DNA from: Tubiluchus corallicola
Lineage: Eukaryota > Priapulida > Priapulimorpha > Priapulimorphida > Tubiluchidae
Length of the DNA stretch: 64,000 nt
Reading direction: 5' to 3'
Assembly: GCA_030141605.1 (NCBI GenBank)
Contig: JAQGDQ010000003.1
Span: 949,501 to 1,013,500 of the forward strand
Every line of letters starts with the position of its first letter. The first letter of the stretch is position 1. Position numbers and translations under genes: made by a program. The notes below the pieces were generated by a model. That model did not search any database, was not told the origin of the DNA, and worked only from the letters and a program-made list of their open reading frames with translations. Shown in pieces: positions 41,735-55,203 of this stretch.

Positions 41735-41825
41735 GCTGAGTCATCTATGTTAAGTAACATCGAGCCACTCAGGAAGTAGATGGGTGACCATCGGGAAAGC
41801 TACTCTCGACTGATTATCTCGTTAT
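41735..41825 (+). repeat. 5S rRNA-derived relic (SINE3-type head)
   Basis: GTTAAGTAACATCGAGCCAC followed by GTAGATGGGTGACCATCGGG and a TACTCTCG-type stretch mirrors the 3' half of 5S rRNA, including the internal-promoter GATGGGTGACC. The 5' half is weak, so it is not a functional 5S gene. It is the clearest of three such relics in the window. Confidence 0.6.
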
Positions 41826-41989
41826 GGGAAACTCATATACGCATTCAAACGTGGTATTAAAACGTGGATTGATATGTGCATTTACTGTTCGTCAACCTTG
41901 CAGCCGCTAGCGTGCGCATTCACGGCTGCTTTTGCACTAAACTTCTTATCCCAATTTTTAAGGAAGATGCTCTTAAGTAGGAACTCTTC

Positions 41990-42260
41990 TCTTTGGCCTC
42001 TAAATACCAGTAGTTTATTTGAACAATCGTTTTCTTACTGCTTCTCATACCCCCTCCCATGTTCCTAGATGTACGCACTTGTAAATAGAGTTTCTTCTGA
42101 CCTCTTCTCGCTGGAATTCTTTACCTGAAACGTATTTCCTTGTCAATTTCAAGACGGACGTCAACACGTATCCCTTTAAGAAGTTTGATTTTACTCACTG
42201 TGGCCATTATCATAATTGAGTACTGGCCTTGTTTGGGGCGACATGTAAATTATGTTTATA
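41990..42260 (+). pseudogene. LINE RT C-terminal fragment
   Basis: Around 42108-42208 one frame reads RWNSLPETYFLVNFK and onward to a stop. WNSLP followed by a Phe-Lys helix is the common C-terminal signature of CR1/Rex-like LINE ORF2 proteins. Upstream is frame-broken. Confidence 0.5.
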
Positions 42261-42916
42261 AAAATGCAAGCTATTACACGCTTATACAGCTGTGCGAGTG
42301 TACTGATTCTTAAAGAAAATGAACTAAGACGTGATAAGCGGTTCGATGGTACTATTTTTCACCTTCAATACTTGTTGACATTATATCTATTGTAATTTCC
42401 TGAGCTTACAAACATACACAAACTCACTGTGCTATCAATATACTTCTGCTATGTTGATTTTAATCGATGACGCCCACCCAGTATAATGTTACGTTTTAAA
42501 ACAGGTAAATCAACCAGGTAGATACTTTAACGAGTAATAAAACGTATTATTAACTCTTTGACTACGACAGTGGCGTTTCATAGGGTGCAGCCAATCAAGT
42601 TATTAAGTTGTAATCACAATAATTAAAGCTCTCAACAGTGTAAGAGGTGATAATCATCATTTAGGTCTTTCCTGTACTGATACTGTATTCATGTTTTGAA
42701 ATTGATTATAATTTAATCAGTCTGAATGAAGTAGAAGCTTAAGTGAGCTGTAACCAGTTGACGAGCACCTTAAAGCCTAATAGAAAAGGGTTAACTCTAG
42801 GGTTGCCGTAAATAAGACTGTCAAGAAGTTAGTGAATTAAACCCGTTTTGCACTGTGTGAAAGTTATGAAAGCCAGTTTATTTCTTTGTCACAGCAGGCG
42901 CCGACAGCGTGAAGAC

Positions 42917-45900
42917 ATGGAATTTTCGTGGACTGCGTTTCTTATAGTATTTATGGCTCAGGTACGAATTATTGCTATTACATTCTGAAGTTGATACGCA
43001 GGCCTTTATGATATACAGACCAACCATATCAGTCAGGTTTTCTAACTTTTCAAGGAACTCTGCCAAGAAACTCTGTCATAGCAGCTTTTTTTAGAACAGT
43101 TGACCAATTTCAAAATGGCCTCTCAAATATTTTTGTAAGCACGGATATCTTCACAATAATGAACAGATTGGTCAAGTCTGCAATTAGCAGCCGCTAGCAA
43201 AGCTAATTTGTATGCAGTGTGTGGGTATTTTTTCGTGGGAAAACGTGTTCTTGTTGGTTTTCCGAATGCCTTCCATGCGGCTGGTGTTGTTAGGGGCAAA
43301 TACAAGCATTGTAGTGTCATTGGACAAGCATTTTGTACAGCAATTTCTTATCAAAGGCATAGCGAGTGCTCATGGAATTCTATGCCTTCTCAAGCCCATG
43401 GTCACTGGCTGGCGGTTTTGAGGACAATTTTTCTATCAAACAAACAAAATGTGTGGACAAAAAAATGTTAAAAAGTCTTAAAAATAAGCAATTTAAATTT
43501 GGAACCAATACAAGTGCTTTTAGTTCATAGGACCAATTTAGAGCGAATCATTAAAAAGTGATGCTCAGGAACTCAGAACCCTGTGTCCTCGAGACTTAAT
43601 AAAATATTGAGTTCTAATCGTCTACTACTTTCGAAGCGACCTTCCCAAAACATGTTCTAGTCTGATTAAACAGTCTGGTCAAAATTAAAAACTATAACTT
43701 TTTATTTCAAGTTATATCCCGGGAATACCAGAGCTTAAATTTTTATTTAGACTCTTATAAAGTACATACATGAAGTACAGTATAAAAAATTATAAAGTCT
43801 AGGACTCTATGTTGCATCATATATAGCAAAAAATTTTAGCGAATTTTTTTACTGTCTCATTTACTTCGCTATTTCTGTATATGTTTTTAATCTTATTCTG
43901 GTACATTTACCAGATATTTTTTCTCCACGTAAGCTCAGACATAAAGCTAAAACAATACTATTAGCTACACCTTACGAAAGAAATCTACAAAATTTTATCT
44001 TTTGCACACTTGCTATGCAGCCAAAGGCTGCTTTAACTTCTTGAGTTAAAATTAACAAACATGACGCTAGTATTGAAACTTTTCAATAACAGTGAACTTT
44101 TTGGTTTTTTACAAAATGTTGGTTGTAACTAGCGTTGTTATCATAAGTTTTTAACAAAACTAGCTTTGTCTATTTTTCCTCAAATGGACTTTGTTTAGTT
44201 AAGTACAGGATACGATCAATTCAAATGAAAAATACCCAAGAAGGACAATAAAAATACTGTTACTCGTACGTGAGTCGCATAATCTTCACATGTACCATTG
44301 AGGCGTTGTGTATGGTTCTCTTTGGCGTGATTTTAATAATAAAAGTGCCAACAAAAGACGAAAATTTCTGAGTAAAACACAAAATTTGAGTGGCTAGCAT
44401 AGCTTTACCGTTTTAGCCTTTTATTCTAGGAAAAATAATACAGCCAACTACACAATGCTACCACACAAACCTTGAATTGTTACATGCAATTTCAGTAGTT
44501 TATTTGCTTCAGTAAATATTTGCCGAGTTGAAACGTTGGTTTTACTCTGTATATTTCAGGTTTTTATCTCACAAGGAAATGATTTGGCGAAAGAATTGTT
44601 AGACAATGGGGTGATACCTGACGTACTGCCCGTCTCTTGCAACAGTTTAGCCAATGTGAGTTAAGAAAAAAATTGTGATAATATTAATATGGAATTTCTT
44701 TATGAAAGCAGACATTTATTATTGGCTAATTAAAACATTCATAAGGTACACAGACAGTTTTGTTTAATCCCCGTGGCTTTCAACTATAAATAATTTCAAA
44801 CTTATTTTGCACAACAATTATTATCAACATGTGTCTTGCACAGTGGCTATAAGCACTGTTATATTAAATTCATAAAGAATTTTTAGCACAATCTGTTATT
44901 GTGTATAACTATAATGTAAGTGTGTAAATTCACATCAAAATATTATATTAAAAAATTTTTAATAATGAAAATTATATTAATTGAAATTATATTTGAACTT
45001 TTTAGTTCTGAGCTTAAAAATGTTCAAATATTTGAATGGGTATTCAAAAGATGTCGTGTCGTTACATTGTCGTCTCAAATTTGATGAATGTTTAAATAAT
45101 GCAAAACGTTGGGGTTTCATTGGGATTTGCAGTAGAGGTTTATAAACTACAATTTTGAAAAAGTTGTAGTAATCGAATAAAACAAGTATCGTAACATCCT
45201 GCTGGCACAAAATTATTAAGTACTAAGCTACGTACAAAATTTAGCACATTATAACATACTAAGATGCGGGTGTCGCATTACTGCGGGAGTTAAACTCGTA
45301 ACTGATCAGATTAAAAAGTTAGAATTTAAGCTATAGACTTTGTTTAGCAACTGTATTATAAAAAGTTAATGGGTAGATGTATAGCGATAAACAAGAACCA
45401 TGCATGAATGAAAGCCTTGTTAGGTACTGCACTAGTATAAACTATAGAAAGCTATATACAGTAAACTGAATTTTGGGATGATACAAGTAAAATGAATTTT
45501 AAGATGGTATAACAAGGGCAAACAAAAACTCAGTACTTTTTGATTACATATGTGTCTATCATTTACTGGTACTGGTACTGGCAGAATTCTCGGTTACATT
45601 CAATAGTATTGTGTTTTGCAACGAAAAAATGCGTTTGCTCCGGTTACAAGCTTATGGTTATAATCCCAGCTAACGGTTGAACTGAAGGAGCTACCATTTT
45701 AACACGTGGCATTTTTAGCAAGGACCTGTAAAAGCACATAATTATGTTCAACGCCTTCAGGGCTATAGGCGTTTATAATAGCCGTATAGAATGCAGTGCA
45801 TTGTATTCAATTGCACACATAATTTAACATCATAAATTTGGTTAGACGTAGTAGAAAGGTCAGGTGGGTCATGAAATGTAAACTTTAAAATCCAGTCATA

Positions 45901-48817
45901 TAGCAACTAAAAATGACCATATACTGTCTAGAAAATGTAGTTTTTGAAGTCTGTACTATGTTTCTCAATTATGCTAGGCTATGTAATAAGCTTTAACATG
46001 GACGTGCACATTAATAACATAAATACGACATGCTCGATTTGAAGACACTGAATGGTGTGCTGTGTGTGCAGAGAATTGCAAATTAATACAAGAGTTGGAG
46101 TGATGCACCTGGACTAGGGCTATTGTGTATTTCTAATTTGAATACTAACGAGTTTATTATTGGCGTACTGTAGGTGTTATTAGAATGAAATATGCTCTGC
46201 AAGCTAACGAGGATTCAAAACTGCTAATGCGTTTAAAGCCTCGCGAAATTCATGAAATTATGGAATAAAGCAATCACTAAAAATCATTACTCAAAACGCT
46301 GAGCGAACTTTTGTTTTTAATACGTGGCTGTTTGCAGTATATTTTTTTTATATTTTTATACCAGTTTACACTATCATATAATCTTCAGTCTTCTGTGTAA
46401 TTCGGAATTGTGGACCTTGTAAGAAAATAATCAACTACAGATTGGTGCTTTCACTATTTCTGAAGACGTCTTGGAGGTAATTATCGGATATAAAATGGCC
46501 TAAAGTATAAACTATAAAGATTAATGAGACAAAGTCAAGGAAGAAAAATGGACCACAAAGACTAAATGCAAAAGACCCCACCAACAGAGAGATCACTTTT
46601 TAAAGCTTTCCATGGATCAGTTTGTCCATCAAAAAAATTAAACGTGAATCACTCAGGTGAGGGCTTTTGGCAGAAAAAGAGTTTCCAATTCTGAAAGTTC
46701 TTCGTCTTGGAGACAAGCTAAGAATTGGTTTGCGTATCTGGTGTCTATGCAATTTTACTTATTTATAACTGTCTATTTTAATGCACTAATCATGCGTGGC
46801 CCATCATGTAAATATTGTGTTATGTGCAATGCAATTTTTATGTATATCCATATAAAAATAAATTTCTGTTCTATTCTAGGAGAGGTGGGCAAGTGTGACG
46901 TCTGTTGACTCATTACATTCATTACTTCAACTGCTAGCTTCTCATATACTCTATACATGCAAAATGATAGGACATATAGCCTCATAATTAATGGAAAACA
47001 ATAATACTTTTTCGCTTTTATTAATAATTATTTGTGCATTTGTGTGTTTAACATTATCTTATTTTTATTCAAAAATAAATACAATCGTTTGTTACAGGTA
47101 ACTTACGAAGATGCAGCATTAAATATTAGAGATGGACTTGACGAACTAATGCCGTCACAGGTACAAAAATATCTATTAAAAATCGTTGGTCTCAATTTTT
47201 ACTAACCTAGATCTGGAGGAATTTGCTATGTTGTTTGAATCAGCGAGTGTCCTACTTACATAAAAGCTAATGACATTCTTCATCATCATCTAATTTCGTA
47301 AACAATAATTGATCATAGTGTAAAAACTACTAGTATTTATCGATTATAGCTTTTGCTACCGGACTATAGCATTTTCGTCATTACAGGTCAAGATAATGCC
47401 TGAAATTTCTTGGATGGCTCATCCTAATAATTATTATGCTATCATAATGGTTGGTAAGTACAATATTTTACTTGAAACACTGTTAAAACGCTTTGTATGT
47501 ATTGTCATACAGTGGAGCATCTGAACAAGGTGCTATGTTTACTCATTCGGAGTATGATAGGTGTGTGCTACTGAAGAAAGCTTAAAAACAACATCTTCAA
47601 GATAATCATTAACTATTTGCCGTGTGCCTAATATCGGCTAGAATTGAACGAAAATATAGGTACATACAGAGTTTAAGTTTTATTTTGGTATTTTTCTTTT
47701 AAATACCCCAGACAAAAACAACGGGCATATGTTAACTTCATAGAAAATAAGGTAAAGTACGAATTGGATGCCAAATGACACTTATGTACATTGAGAATTT
47801 GGAAGTTACCGCGTCAATGAAACTGTCAAAATTCTTGAAGACTTTATCACAATCGAGAGGTTAAGTAATAATATCCATAGCTATTCCTCTTAGACTGCCT
47901 GCGAGTCTCTTGAGTTATCGCAGGAGGAGCTTAGAGATATAAATGTCAAATGGCCAACGGGCTCTAAAGAATACACGATTAACGCATCAGCACAAAAAAT
48001 TTAGATAACTTGTCTTTTTAGATCCTGATGCACCAAGTAGAGACAACCCCGTAAGAAGAGAGATCCTGCACTGGCTTGTTACAAACATACCAGGCAATGA
48101 AGTTGGTAAAGGTGATGTTTTAGCAGAGTATGCTGGCAGCAAGCCACCACAAGATTCAGGTGATTATTTTAAAATCTTCAATAACATCAAATGGAAAATT
48201 CATACTCTCTTACAAGATATTTTAAATTTAACTTTGCACAAACAAACAGAATTATGTTTGAGAAAAGGGACAGTAGTTTGTCTTGAACAAGAATGTTTCA
48301 AGCAGCAGTGACTGAGAGATAAGCATTTTAGGAGTGCATAGTAACGTTTTCACGATTATTGATTTAGATTTAGAATATCTAGGAAATTGAATTCAATAAG
48401 CTCTGGTGTTAAAGTCTGTACCTATTTTCTTGTGGTGCAGGTTTACATCGATACGTGTTCATAGTATATCAGCAACCAGGTAAGATGAAATTTGATTTCC
48501 AACCAATAACTGTGGATTCACGATCCAGTGGACGTCGTGCACGGTTCAGCGCACGAGGATTTGCACTGAAACACGGGTTCATGGAAACTCCTGTTGCTTG
48601 CAATGCATTTCAAGCAAAATTTGAACCCAACGGACGCTTTACAAACTCAATACATAAATCAAGTTCGTCTACAGGAGATAAAAATTCTCCATCATCATCA
48701 CCAACCGTGATAAAACACTCACTGATGGCCTGTTTGTTGATACCATGTCTATCACTTCTAGCAGCGGTAGGACAGAAGATCATGACAGGAGGGCTATTAT
48801 ATGCTCTGAGCACATGA
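42917..48817 (+). CDS. secreted PEBP-family protein, tandem copy 3, with hydrophobic C-terminal tail (261 aa)
   Basis: Six exons: 42917-42961, 44560-44655, 47098-47160, 47387-47453, 48022-48159 and 48441-48817, 786 nt, phases identical to copies 1 and 2. The start at 42917 gives a clean signal peptide ([15 protein letters not shown]). An in-frame ATG at 42866 would add 17 residues. The pocket is canonical: [10 protein letters not shown] (91-100), [11 protein letters not shown], and [14 protein letters not shown] (137-150). After the PEBP fold ends near FQAKF, a ~65-residue extension follows. It has a Ser/Thr/Lys/Asn-rich linker, then a hydrophobic terminus (about 230-261, [18 protein letters not shown] onward). 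This looks like a GPI-attachment signal or C-terminal membrane anchor; copies 1 and 2 lack it. The likely position is the cell surface, by inference. Confidence 0.93.
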
Positions 48818-49432
48818 AAAGTCAGTGCTGATTTTTCAATACCAAAAGTGAAGGCAGACAGAACTTAAGAATGAATAAACTAAAAAGCTAAAAGATGGTA
48901 AACAACGTAAAATGGATCAACGAACATGTGTGCAGCCCAGTGCTGACCTCTGATGGAAAACGAATAGACTCTGTTCTGTTCTATGTAGTAAAGTATGGCA
49001 TTTTGTTGATGTGCATGCTAATACAGTATTCCAGCTAGGGTATATAACAAAAATAATGAATAAGAGTCGGTCACTGTGCAGCAATGATAATCCTGAAGTC
49101 AGTTTACAAATCACCTTTAAATTAATTATTATTGGTTTTTAAGTAATAAACATGGTCGAGTAGTGAACTTTTGTATAACTTTTAAAATGTAGATGTTGCA
49201 TTGCAATGTGTATGTATATTGTACGACAGCCTGTTTTTAAAAAAATAGTTTTTTTGTAACTCTTTGTTCGGTAGAAAAATTATTGTATATTAAACAACTA
49301 GCTCTAACATATATGTACATATGTGAATGTGTGAGCTTTTCTGCTATATGTAGACGAAAAACTGTGTTAATGTCTGAAATTTTATTTCATATGTACGTTT
49401 TCAATGGTGTAAACTGTATCATTTTTACCAAT

Positions 49433-49438
49433 AATAAA
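49433..49438 (+). terminator. polyadenylation signal of PEBP copy 3
   Basis: AATAAA about 615 bp after the stop at 48815-48817, on the same strand. Earlier AATAAA-like motifs exist near 48873, so alternative 3' ends are possible. Confidence 0.4.
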
Positions 49439-52400
49439 GATTTAAATTAAGACAGTAAACTTTAATCACAATCTTTCACATTTATTAAAATAAAATTGAA
49501 CTTAAGTTGTTTGCTAAGCAATTTTCTTTTGATATGGCTAGTGCATGGTTGTAAATTTTCAAGATAAAAATAATCAAAAGCATTTAGTGCAGGAAGTACA
49601 TTTAAAATTAACAAGGTCATTAAACTTATTTATTAATGCATTAAACACACTTTGCTGACTAAATGGACTTTCCTTGTAAATCATTTTTCAGACAATTCAT
49701 ATTAATTTGGCTTTACTCCAAGAAAATGGTTATTAACTCAATTCAACTTTTATAACCCTTTCACACAGTAAATCGTTACAAAACATTTTGAGCAATATCT
49801 TTTCACCAAACCAGTTGAGCGTTCACAGTCTTCGGACAAACTGTTTTGAAATAAGCAGACGACGTGTTGTATGTATTGTTCACATCATGCAGCTCAAAGC
49901 ATTTTAGTGCAAATGGTTTGAAACTATTTCAGACTATCTCCCATAACAGTTTGGTCAAAAGAGACAGTTTGAAAATGGTTTCAAAACGGTTTACATTTAC
50001 CATACGAAAACTGCATCAGTAATGGTTTCAGAAAATGTTTTTCAATGGTCTCACCATAATGGAGTTGTTAGGATTAGGTAGCCTTTTCTTGAAGTCTGAT
50101 TAATTTCACTAAACTTGTCGCAGTATTACCGTTCATGAACTTTTTGAACATTAATTAAAATTAATAAAAAAAAACAGTACTAAAAAATTTAAAAAATCAC
50201 AAAACTTCACAGTATACCACAACGTAATGTTCTGAATTGATAGGAAAACAACAAATTAACGAAAAAAAGAAATAAAAAGCCAACTACTATTGTTTGGGAT
50301 TCATTTTGTAACTCATTACAAAGAGAAGTTAGGTAAAGAAAAAGACCTGCAAGGGAAAACAAAAAAATACTAAGAATACAGAACTGAGAACACCAGTCAT
50401 GTAGGAGAGAAAATATACTGAAATGTCATGCACTTTCAATTTCCTTATTTTAAGACTACAAATCTTGTCATCAGAAATTATTACTATCATGCAATTTAAA
50501 ACAGTAAGCATTCCTAAAACAACGGCTGATTTCTCATTGATGTGAAGAGGTTTCCAGCTTTTCTACCTTTCGATCTGCATATCATCAATCAATAGTATAT
50601 TAATCAATCAGTTATGAACTGTATGCAATAAAATTACATTTGGAAATGAGTTGAGTGGGACGTGCACCTTGAATTATTAATGCTTATGGAAAATGCACTT
50701 GAATTACAAGAGCATGTATTATAAAGCAATAGCTGAAATACTGGTTATTAATCAATAAGAACCCAAAATCTCAGGTAACAGTGCCTACGTAATTCTGCAA
50801 AAATAGATTGAACTTAACTGGATTGGATTATACAGCCATGATATTCAAGCATCGATTACAAAAAACCCTGATATGAAATTTATCAACTACAGTCCAAGAC
50901 GGTGTATGCTGACTGCATTTATTTGTCATCTAGGCCTTTTGGCTTATTTACTTACATACAGTTTTCTTATTTTTTGAAAACCGTGCAAGTGGAATTTGTC
51001 ACAAAGTGTCAGTAAAATAGTGATATAACATTAATTTGACTAATCAGCTTCAGTTAATAATGATGCCCTAAGGTAGGCTTCGCATGTCTTCACCATTAAT
51101 CTGAGGATAATAGTCAAGTTGTACACGTAATTATGCAGTAGTAGGCCAAATTACATATTTGTATTTTGGCCAAATAAACAATCGTTATATTTACACAAAT
51201 TCTCATATGGTCCTATACAAGTTATTGCAAAGGCTGTTTGTTCACGAGAATTAGTATACTTCATGATATGTTTCGACAAAGTGTAGCACATAAGAGTGTT
51301 GAGCATCAATAGATCTATGCCATTCAGTTTGCTTCTATTGAAAAGAGGTGGCCGAAAACACCAAGGTAACACATATTGACAGTTTCCAACACTGGCACTG
51401 TATGACAAACACGAAGACAAAGCAAGGTGTTAATGATGTTATCTCAATAATGTGTATTTGTTGTGATGATCATTGATCACATACAGCATAATCCGGCATA
51501 GAAAGGAGCAGATACTCTGAATGCCTTTTATTAACTAAAGAGGTGCTTATATTACCAACAAGTTAAAATAATTTAAAAGAGAAAGAACACTAATATTAAA
51601 ATGACTTTAAACTTATTATAGTGTGTAATAGCAGTGTCTTAACAATTGATAAGATGCAAGATTTACGGTTTTCTGTTTAAAATAAACAACAGATTTCTAC
51701 CTTCTACATTCAAGCAGCAATTGTAAAATTAGTTTGTTCATTGTTAGCAGATCTGTAGTTGTTTGGCATTTTTTTAAGAAGTAAGCTATCCGCTTGTTTA
51801 AGCTTGACTGTCTCTAGCTGTCGATCTCCACTGATTTAACTAAATAAACAATAAAAATTAAGCTGTCACTATGAACAATAATTTGTTTTCTACATTATTT
51901 GTCAAGTTAACTGTTAATGCACAATGCAAAAAACAAGTGTCTCAGATTCCTTCATGTGTAGTGGACGCTATAGTCCAAGTGTTTTGATCACTAGCCCTCA
52001 AGTAACTTCTACATGTGCTAAACTAACAAAGTAATAAAGCTTTTGAAAAACCAGATGCAACAATGTCAAGATATGTGTAAGATGTTTAAAATCTAACAAG
52101 TAATTGCTGAAGGACTTACAGATATGTATCATCCAATCTTGCTAAACATTGAAGACGTCAAACTGTGCCTAAGGTATCAGAAAAGCTAAAACTCACAGAG
52201 CCAATTCAGTTCAATTAAACACACACTGCATTCCTTACTTTACTGCTGCATCAATTTGCAAATAGACTGCAATTACAGTTTAAAATTCTTTCAAGGTTTC
52301 CCAATAACAGAAAGCAGCTTGATCTGTATCAGGTATTAAAGAATCGCAAATACGTTTGCAAAGCTTTTTGAGAAGCAGAGCAAGAAACACATTTCACCTC

Positions 52401-53527
52401 GTCTATATAAAATTATCGCAACTGACCTAGTTGTACATTTAAATATCATTGTTATGATATTAAATAACAGTACTGACCAAAGCTCTGTACTCTTCTCTTT
52501 GATTAATGTGGTGAGGTGAAAACCATCTCCATAGTAATTAATGTTACGGAGCAAACACTAGCTTTTTGCTGTTTCCTTATGTTTTCCACATTTAAGTAGA
52601 ACTAGAATGTTATTGTACATGGCACTAGTGCTATCTAAAATAATAACATTCAACATTAAACATCACAGACTAAATATTACCATTCCTTTTTATCTCCAAC
52701 AACAGTTGCAATCACATACAATGTTCAATTGTTCATATTCATAACTTTTGCATATCAGTTACTTATCCACCACACCCCATTTTAATGATTTTTTTATTTT
52801 TATATAATTTGACAGACTGCAAATCAGAATTTAACACACAATGGCAGGTTCATAACCACTCAGCTATTCTCTTTGCCCATGATGTTATTTAAATGCATTT
52901 TCTTAATTAAATAGTCAAATAAAAAATATTATTCGATTGGCAAAACGTGAGCAAGCAGGTAATACCGTAATTTATTGACACATAATATTGATGTTTAAAA
53001 ATCTAAAATATGTGTATGAAATTTTATTTTTGACTTGTCCTGCTAAACATGCAATAACAGATTTGCCAGTTAGTAGTTTTCTACACAATTATGCATATGA
53101 GTATTACAGTTACATGAACAAAATAGTACAACGGTGCCAAAAATCTCTATTATTTTGTTTTACACCAATTTACACAAGATGAAAAACTCAGGATTTGCTT
53201 TGCTCTATATACCAGTCTTAAATTCCAATAATAACTCATCCAGTAATTATGGGTTTCATCAAAAACTAAACAGTGAACATAACAGGCTTCTATTGCAAAC
53301 TGATCTGAAACTGATGAATCGCATCAGGATATCGGTTTAACACTGACAACTACAGTCCTCTCTTTAAGTGTAAATCAGACCTTAAATAAACAATGTGGTT
53401 TTTGCAGTCCTGTTCTTCAACAACAAGGCCTGACAGTTTAGTGATGGCACTGTAAAAAATGGTACATCCTGTATAGAACAGCTGCATTATTATTCTAAAT
53501 ATTCATTCATTATACAGACACACACAC

Positions 53528-53531
53528 AAAC

Positions 53532-53570
<39 letters not shown>

Positions 53571-53572
53571 TA
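53528..53572. repeat. (TA)n tract
   Basis: Alternating TA with a TTTA interruption, following a CACACACA stretch. Confidence 0.9.
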
Positions 53573-53749
53573 AGCATGCATTGTGACTCTAGTAATTCTC
53601 GTAATGTTTAATAATCTAGTAATTCATGCTAAATTTTTAAATTGGATTATCAACTGTTTTCCTTTCTTCTTTCATGCTAATTCTTTTACGATGTATATGT
53701 ATAATTTGCTTATATATACATATATATTGTTGAGCTCTATGAAGAAGCT

Positions 53750-54085
53750 GATGCAGATATGGTTTCTCTCAAATATTGTCTGATTAGTTGGCATTCGAGG
53801 ATCAGATGTACTGACATTTATGTGCCTCCTCCACATGGACATTGAACCATTTCTGTCAGACCTAGATGGCGCACAAAATTTTTGGTGCCTCTCCCGAGCA
53901 ATAAAGTTAGTGCTTTACTTACTAAAGTCCGTGATTTAGCAGCAGTGTAAGTGCAGGCTGCACAGTCCATGTTATAATAGTGTTTGGAATGTCTGCTTAC
54001 ACTGGCTTTGATTTTGATAATCTTTCTGTGTGAAAGGGGTTTGTTTAGAGAAAGAATACAGTTGCAATAGTTGACTGCTTGAAAC
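53750..54085 (-). pseudogene. LINE 3' ORF remnant with Cys-Cys-His-Cys tail
   Basis: On the minus strand a frame reads LLGRGTKNFVRHLGLTEMVQ then CPCGGG. After a stop it continues with HLILEC. This resembles the terminal 'arginine-rich helix, small hydrophobic, CxCG...H...C' region of many LINE ORF2 proteins. It is interrupted and has no visible RT core, so it is a remnant. Confidence 0.45.
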
Positions 54086-54237
54086 AGGTTCATTATCCAG
54101 CAGGCAAGCATAAGCAACTTCATGGTAAATATGAAGCACACCAGGAAATGGTATGGCATTCCAGTCAAACTACAAGAGAAGAATATCTTCAAAAATCAAG
54201 CGAGAGACGTTTTTTAATTAACTGTACTGACTGTACA

Positions 54238-54330
54238 GTACTACTGTACTACAGTAGGCGCCGCTTAATAGACTCATTTTGGGACCGAACTTTTTGACCC
54301 AATTAACAGACTGAACCTATTAACCGACAG
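54238..54330. mobile_element. pogo/Tigger-like terminal fragment
   Basis: CAGTAGGCGCCGCTTAATAG followed by GGGACCGAAC and ATTAACCGAC resembles the termini of Tc1/mariner-superfamily pogo elements. A sequence of the same style in the reverse sense is at 59440-59512 (GAGGGACCCAG, CTCTATAACAGAGGTAC). No complete element was delimited. Confidence 0.35.
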
Positions 54331-54684
54331 GTATGGTATTACTGGTATAGAAGTATGAGTCATCAGCTTACTATGTACTGCAAAGGTTTCTAATGAATTT
54401 TAGAAATGAAGGAAAGCCTAAATGTGTTTGTACAGTTAAAAATTAAAAAATATATTTTAAAGTATTAATTGATACAAGCGAATTAGAAGTAAATTAAAAG
54501 TACACTTTTCTAAATCATACAAGTCTACTTATTTGCAAAAATTACAAATATTCCTTCATAGTCGGCTGCCTCATTTTATCACAAAGAAGTTGGCCCACAA
54601 AGTTCTCAAAATGATAATCTTGAAAACGTTGAATAATAAATGTTGAAAATCTGTTGTTGTATGATGCACAAATTCAAAATACTA

Positions 54685-54886
54685 TATGCAATGAAAACAA
54701 ATTCAAAATTCAAATTGAACATGAGTTAAAAACTGTGCTTTTACTACATTATTTACTGTCTCATTGTCCAAATGCGTTATGTTAATATGAAATTTTTGCT
54801 TTGTTGAGATCGTAAATGTGATCAGTTTTCGTAGCAGCTGTTGTGCCATTGTTGCAAAAAACTACAACAATATTATGAACATATTG
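54685..54886 (+). repeat. ~200-bp inverted repeat, left arm
   Basis: Runs from TATGCAATGAAAACAAATTC to CTACAACAATATTATGAAC. The reverse complement of 56026-56226 aligns over its whole length with an estimated ~88% identity and few gaps. Similarity stops abruptly at both ends, which fits two inverted copies of one repeat, or terminal repeats of a larger element. Confidence 0.85.
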
Positions 54887-55203
54887 CAAATTTCAGTAAG
54901 ACTAGTCAGGTGTTAACAAGTCTTCTTAAGTATAACAGTTTTATGCCCAAACAATTTTCTTTGTTTATAATTTGAATAATGCTTCTTGCAGGATATTACA
55001 AGATTTAGGATCCAAATACATTTTTTCAGGAGCCTTGTTTGCTCCTGCCTACCACTTGTTAAAAGTTGCCTAGTCATTAAAAGTGCATACATGTAAATGC
55101 CATGTTAACAAAATACGGCAGAATGGTAACATGCTAAGATCACGCCTTCAAACAATTGTCATAAATCATATTTCATAATTGGGGCAAGTAAATAAACCTG
55201 AAA

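Larger units (their letters stand above)
39743..42916. other. spacer before PEBP copy 3; repeat fragments only
   Basis: No host exon recognised. It contains a 5S-derived relic at 41735-41825 and a LINE C-terminal fragment around 41990-42260. The rest is AT-rich single-copy-looking sequence. Confidence 0.55.
49439..55203. other. intergenic; no gene recognised
   Basis: AT-rich. Short open frames on both strands have neither splice support nor homology I can name. Contents are a TA tract near 53528-53572, a LINE tail at 53810-54085, a pogo/Tigger-like end near 54238-54330, and the left arm of the inverted repeat at 54685-54886. Confidence 0.5.

Noticed and set aside
41735-41825. Functional 5S rRNA gene
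   Set aside because: Only the internal-promoter half is recognisable; the 5' half and the terminal pairing are missing.
43123-43471. Overlapping frames on both strands (65-87 residues) around 43.1-43.5 kb
   Set aside because: Some transposon-like flavour but no motif I can name, and it lies inside intron 1 of PEBP copy 3; not supportable.
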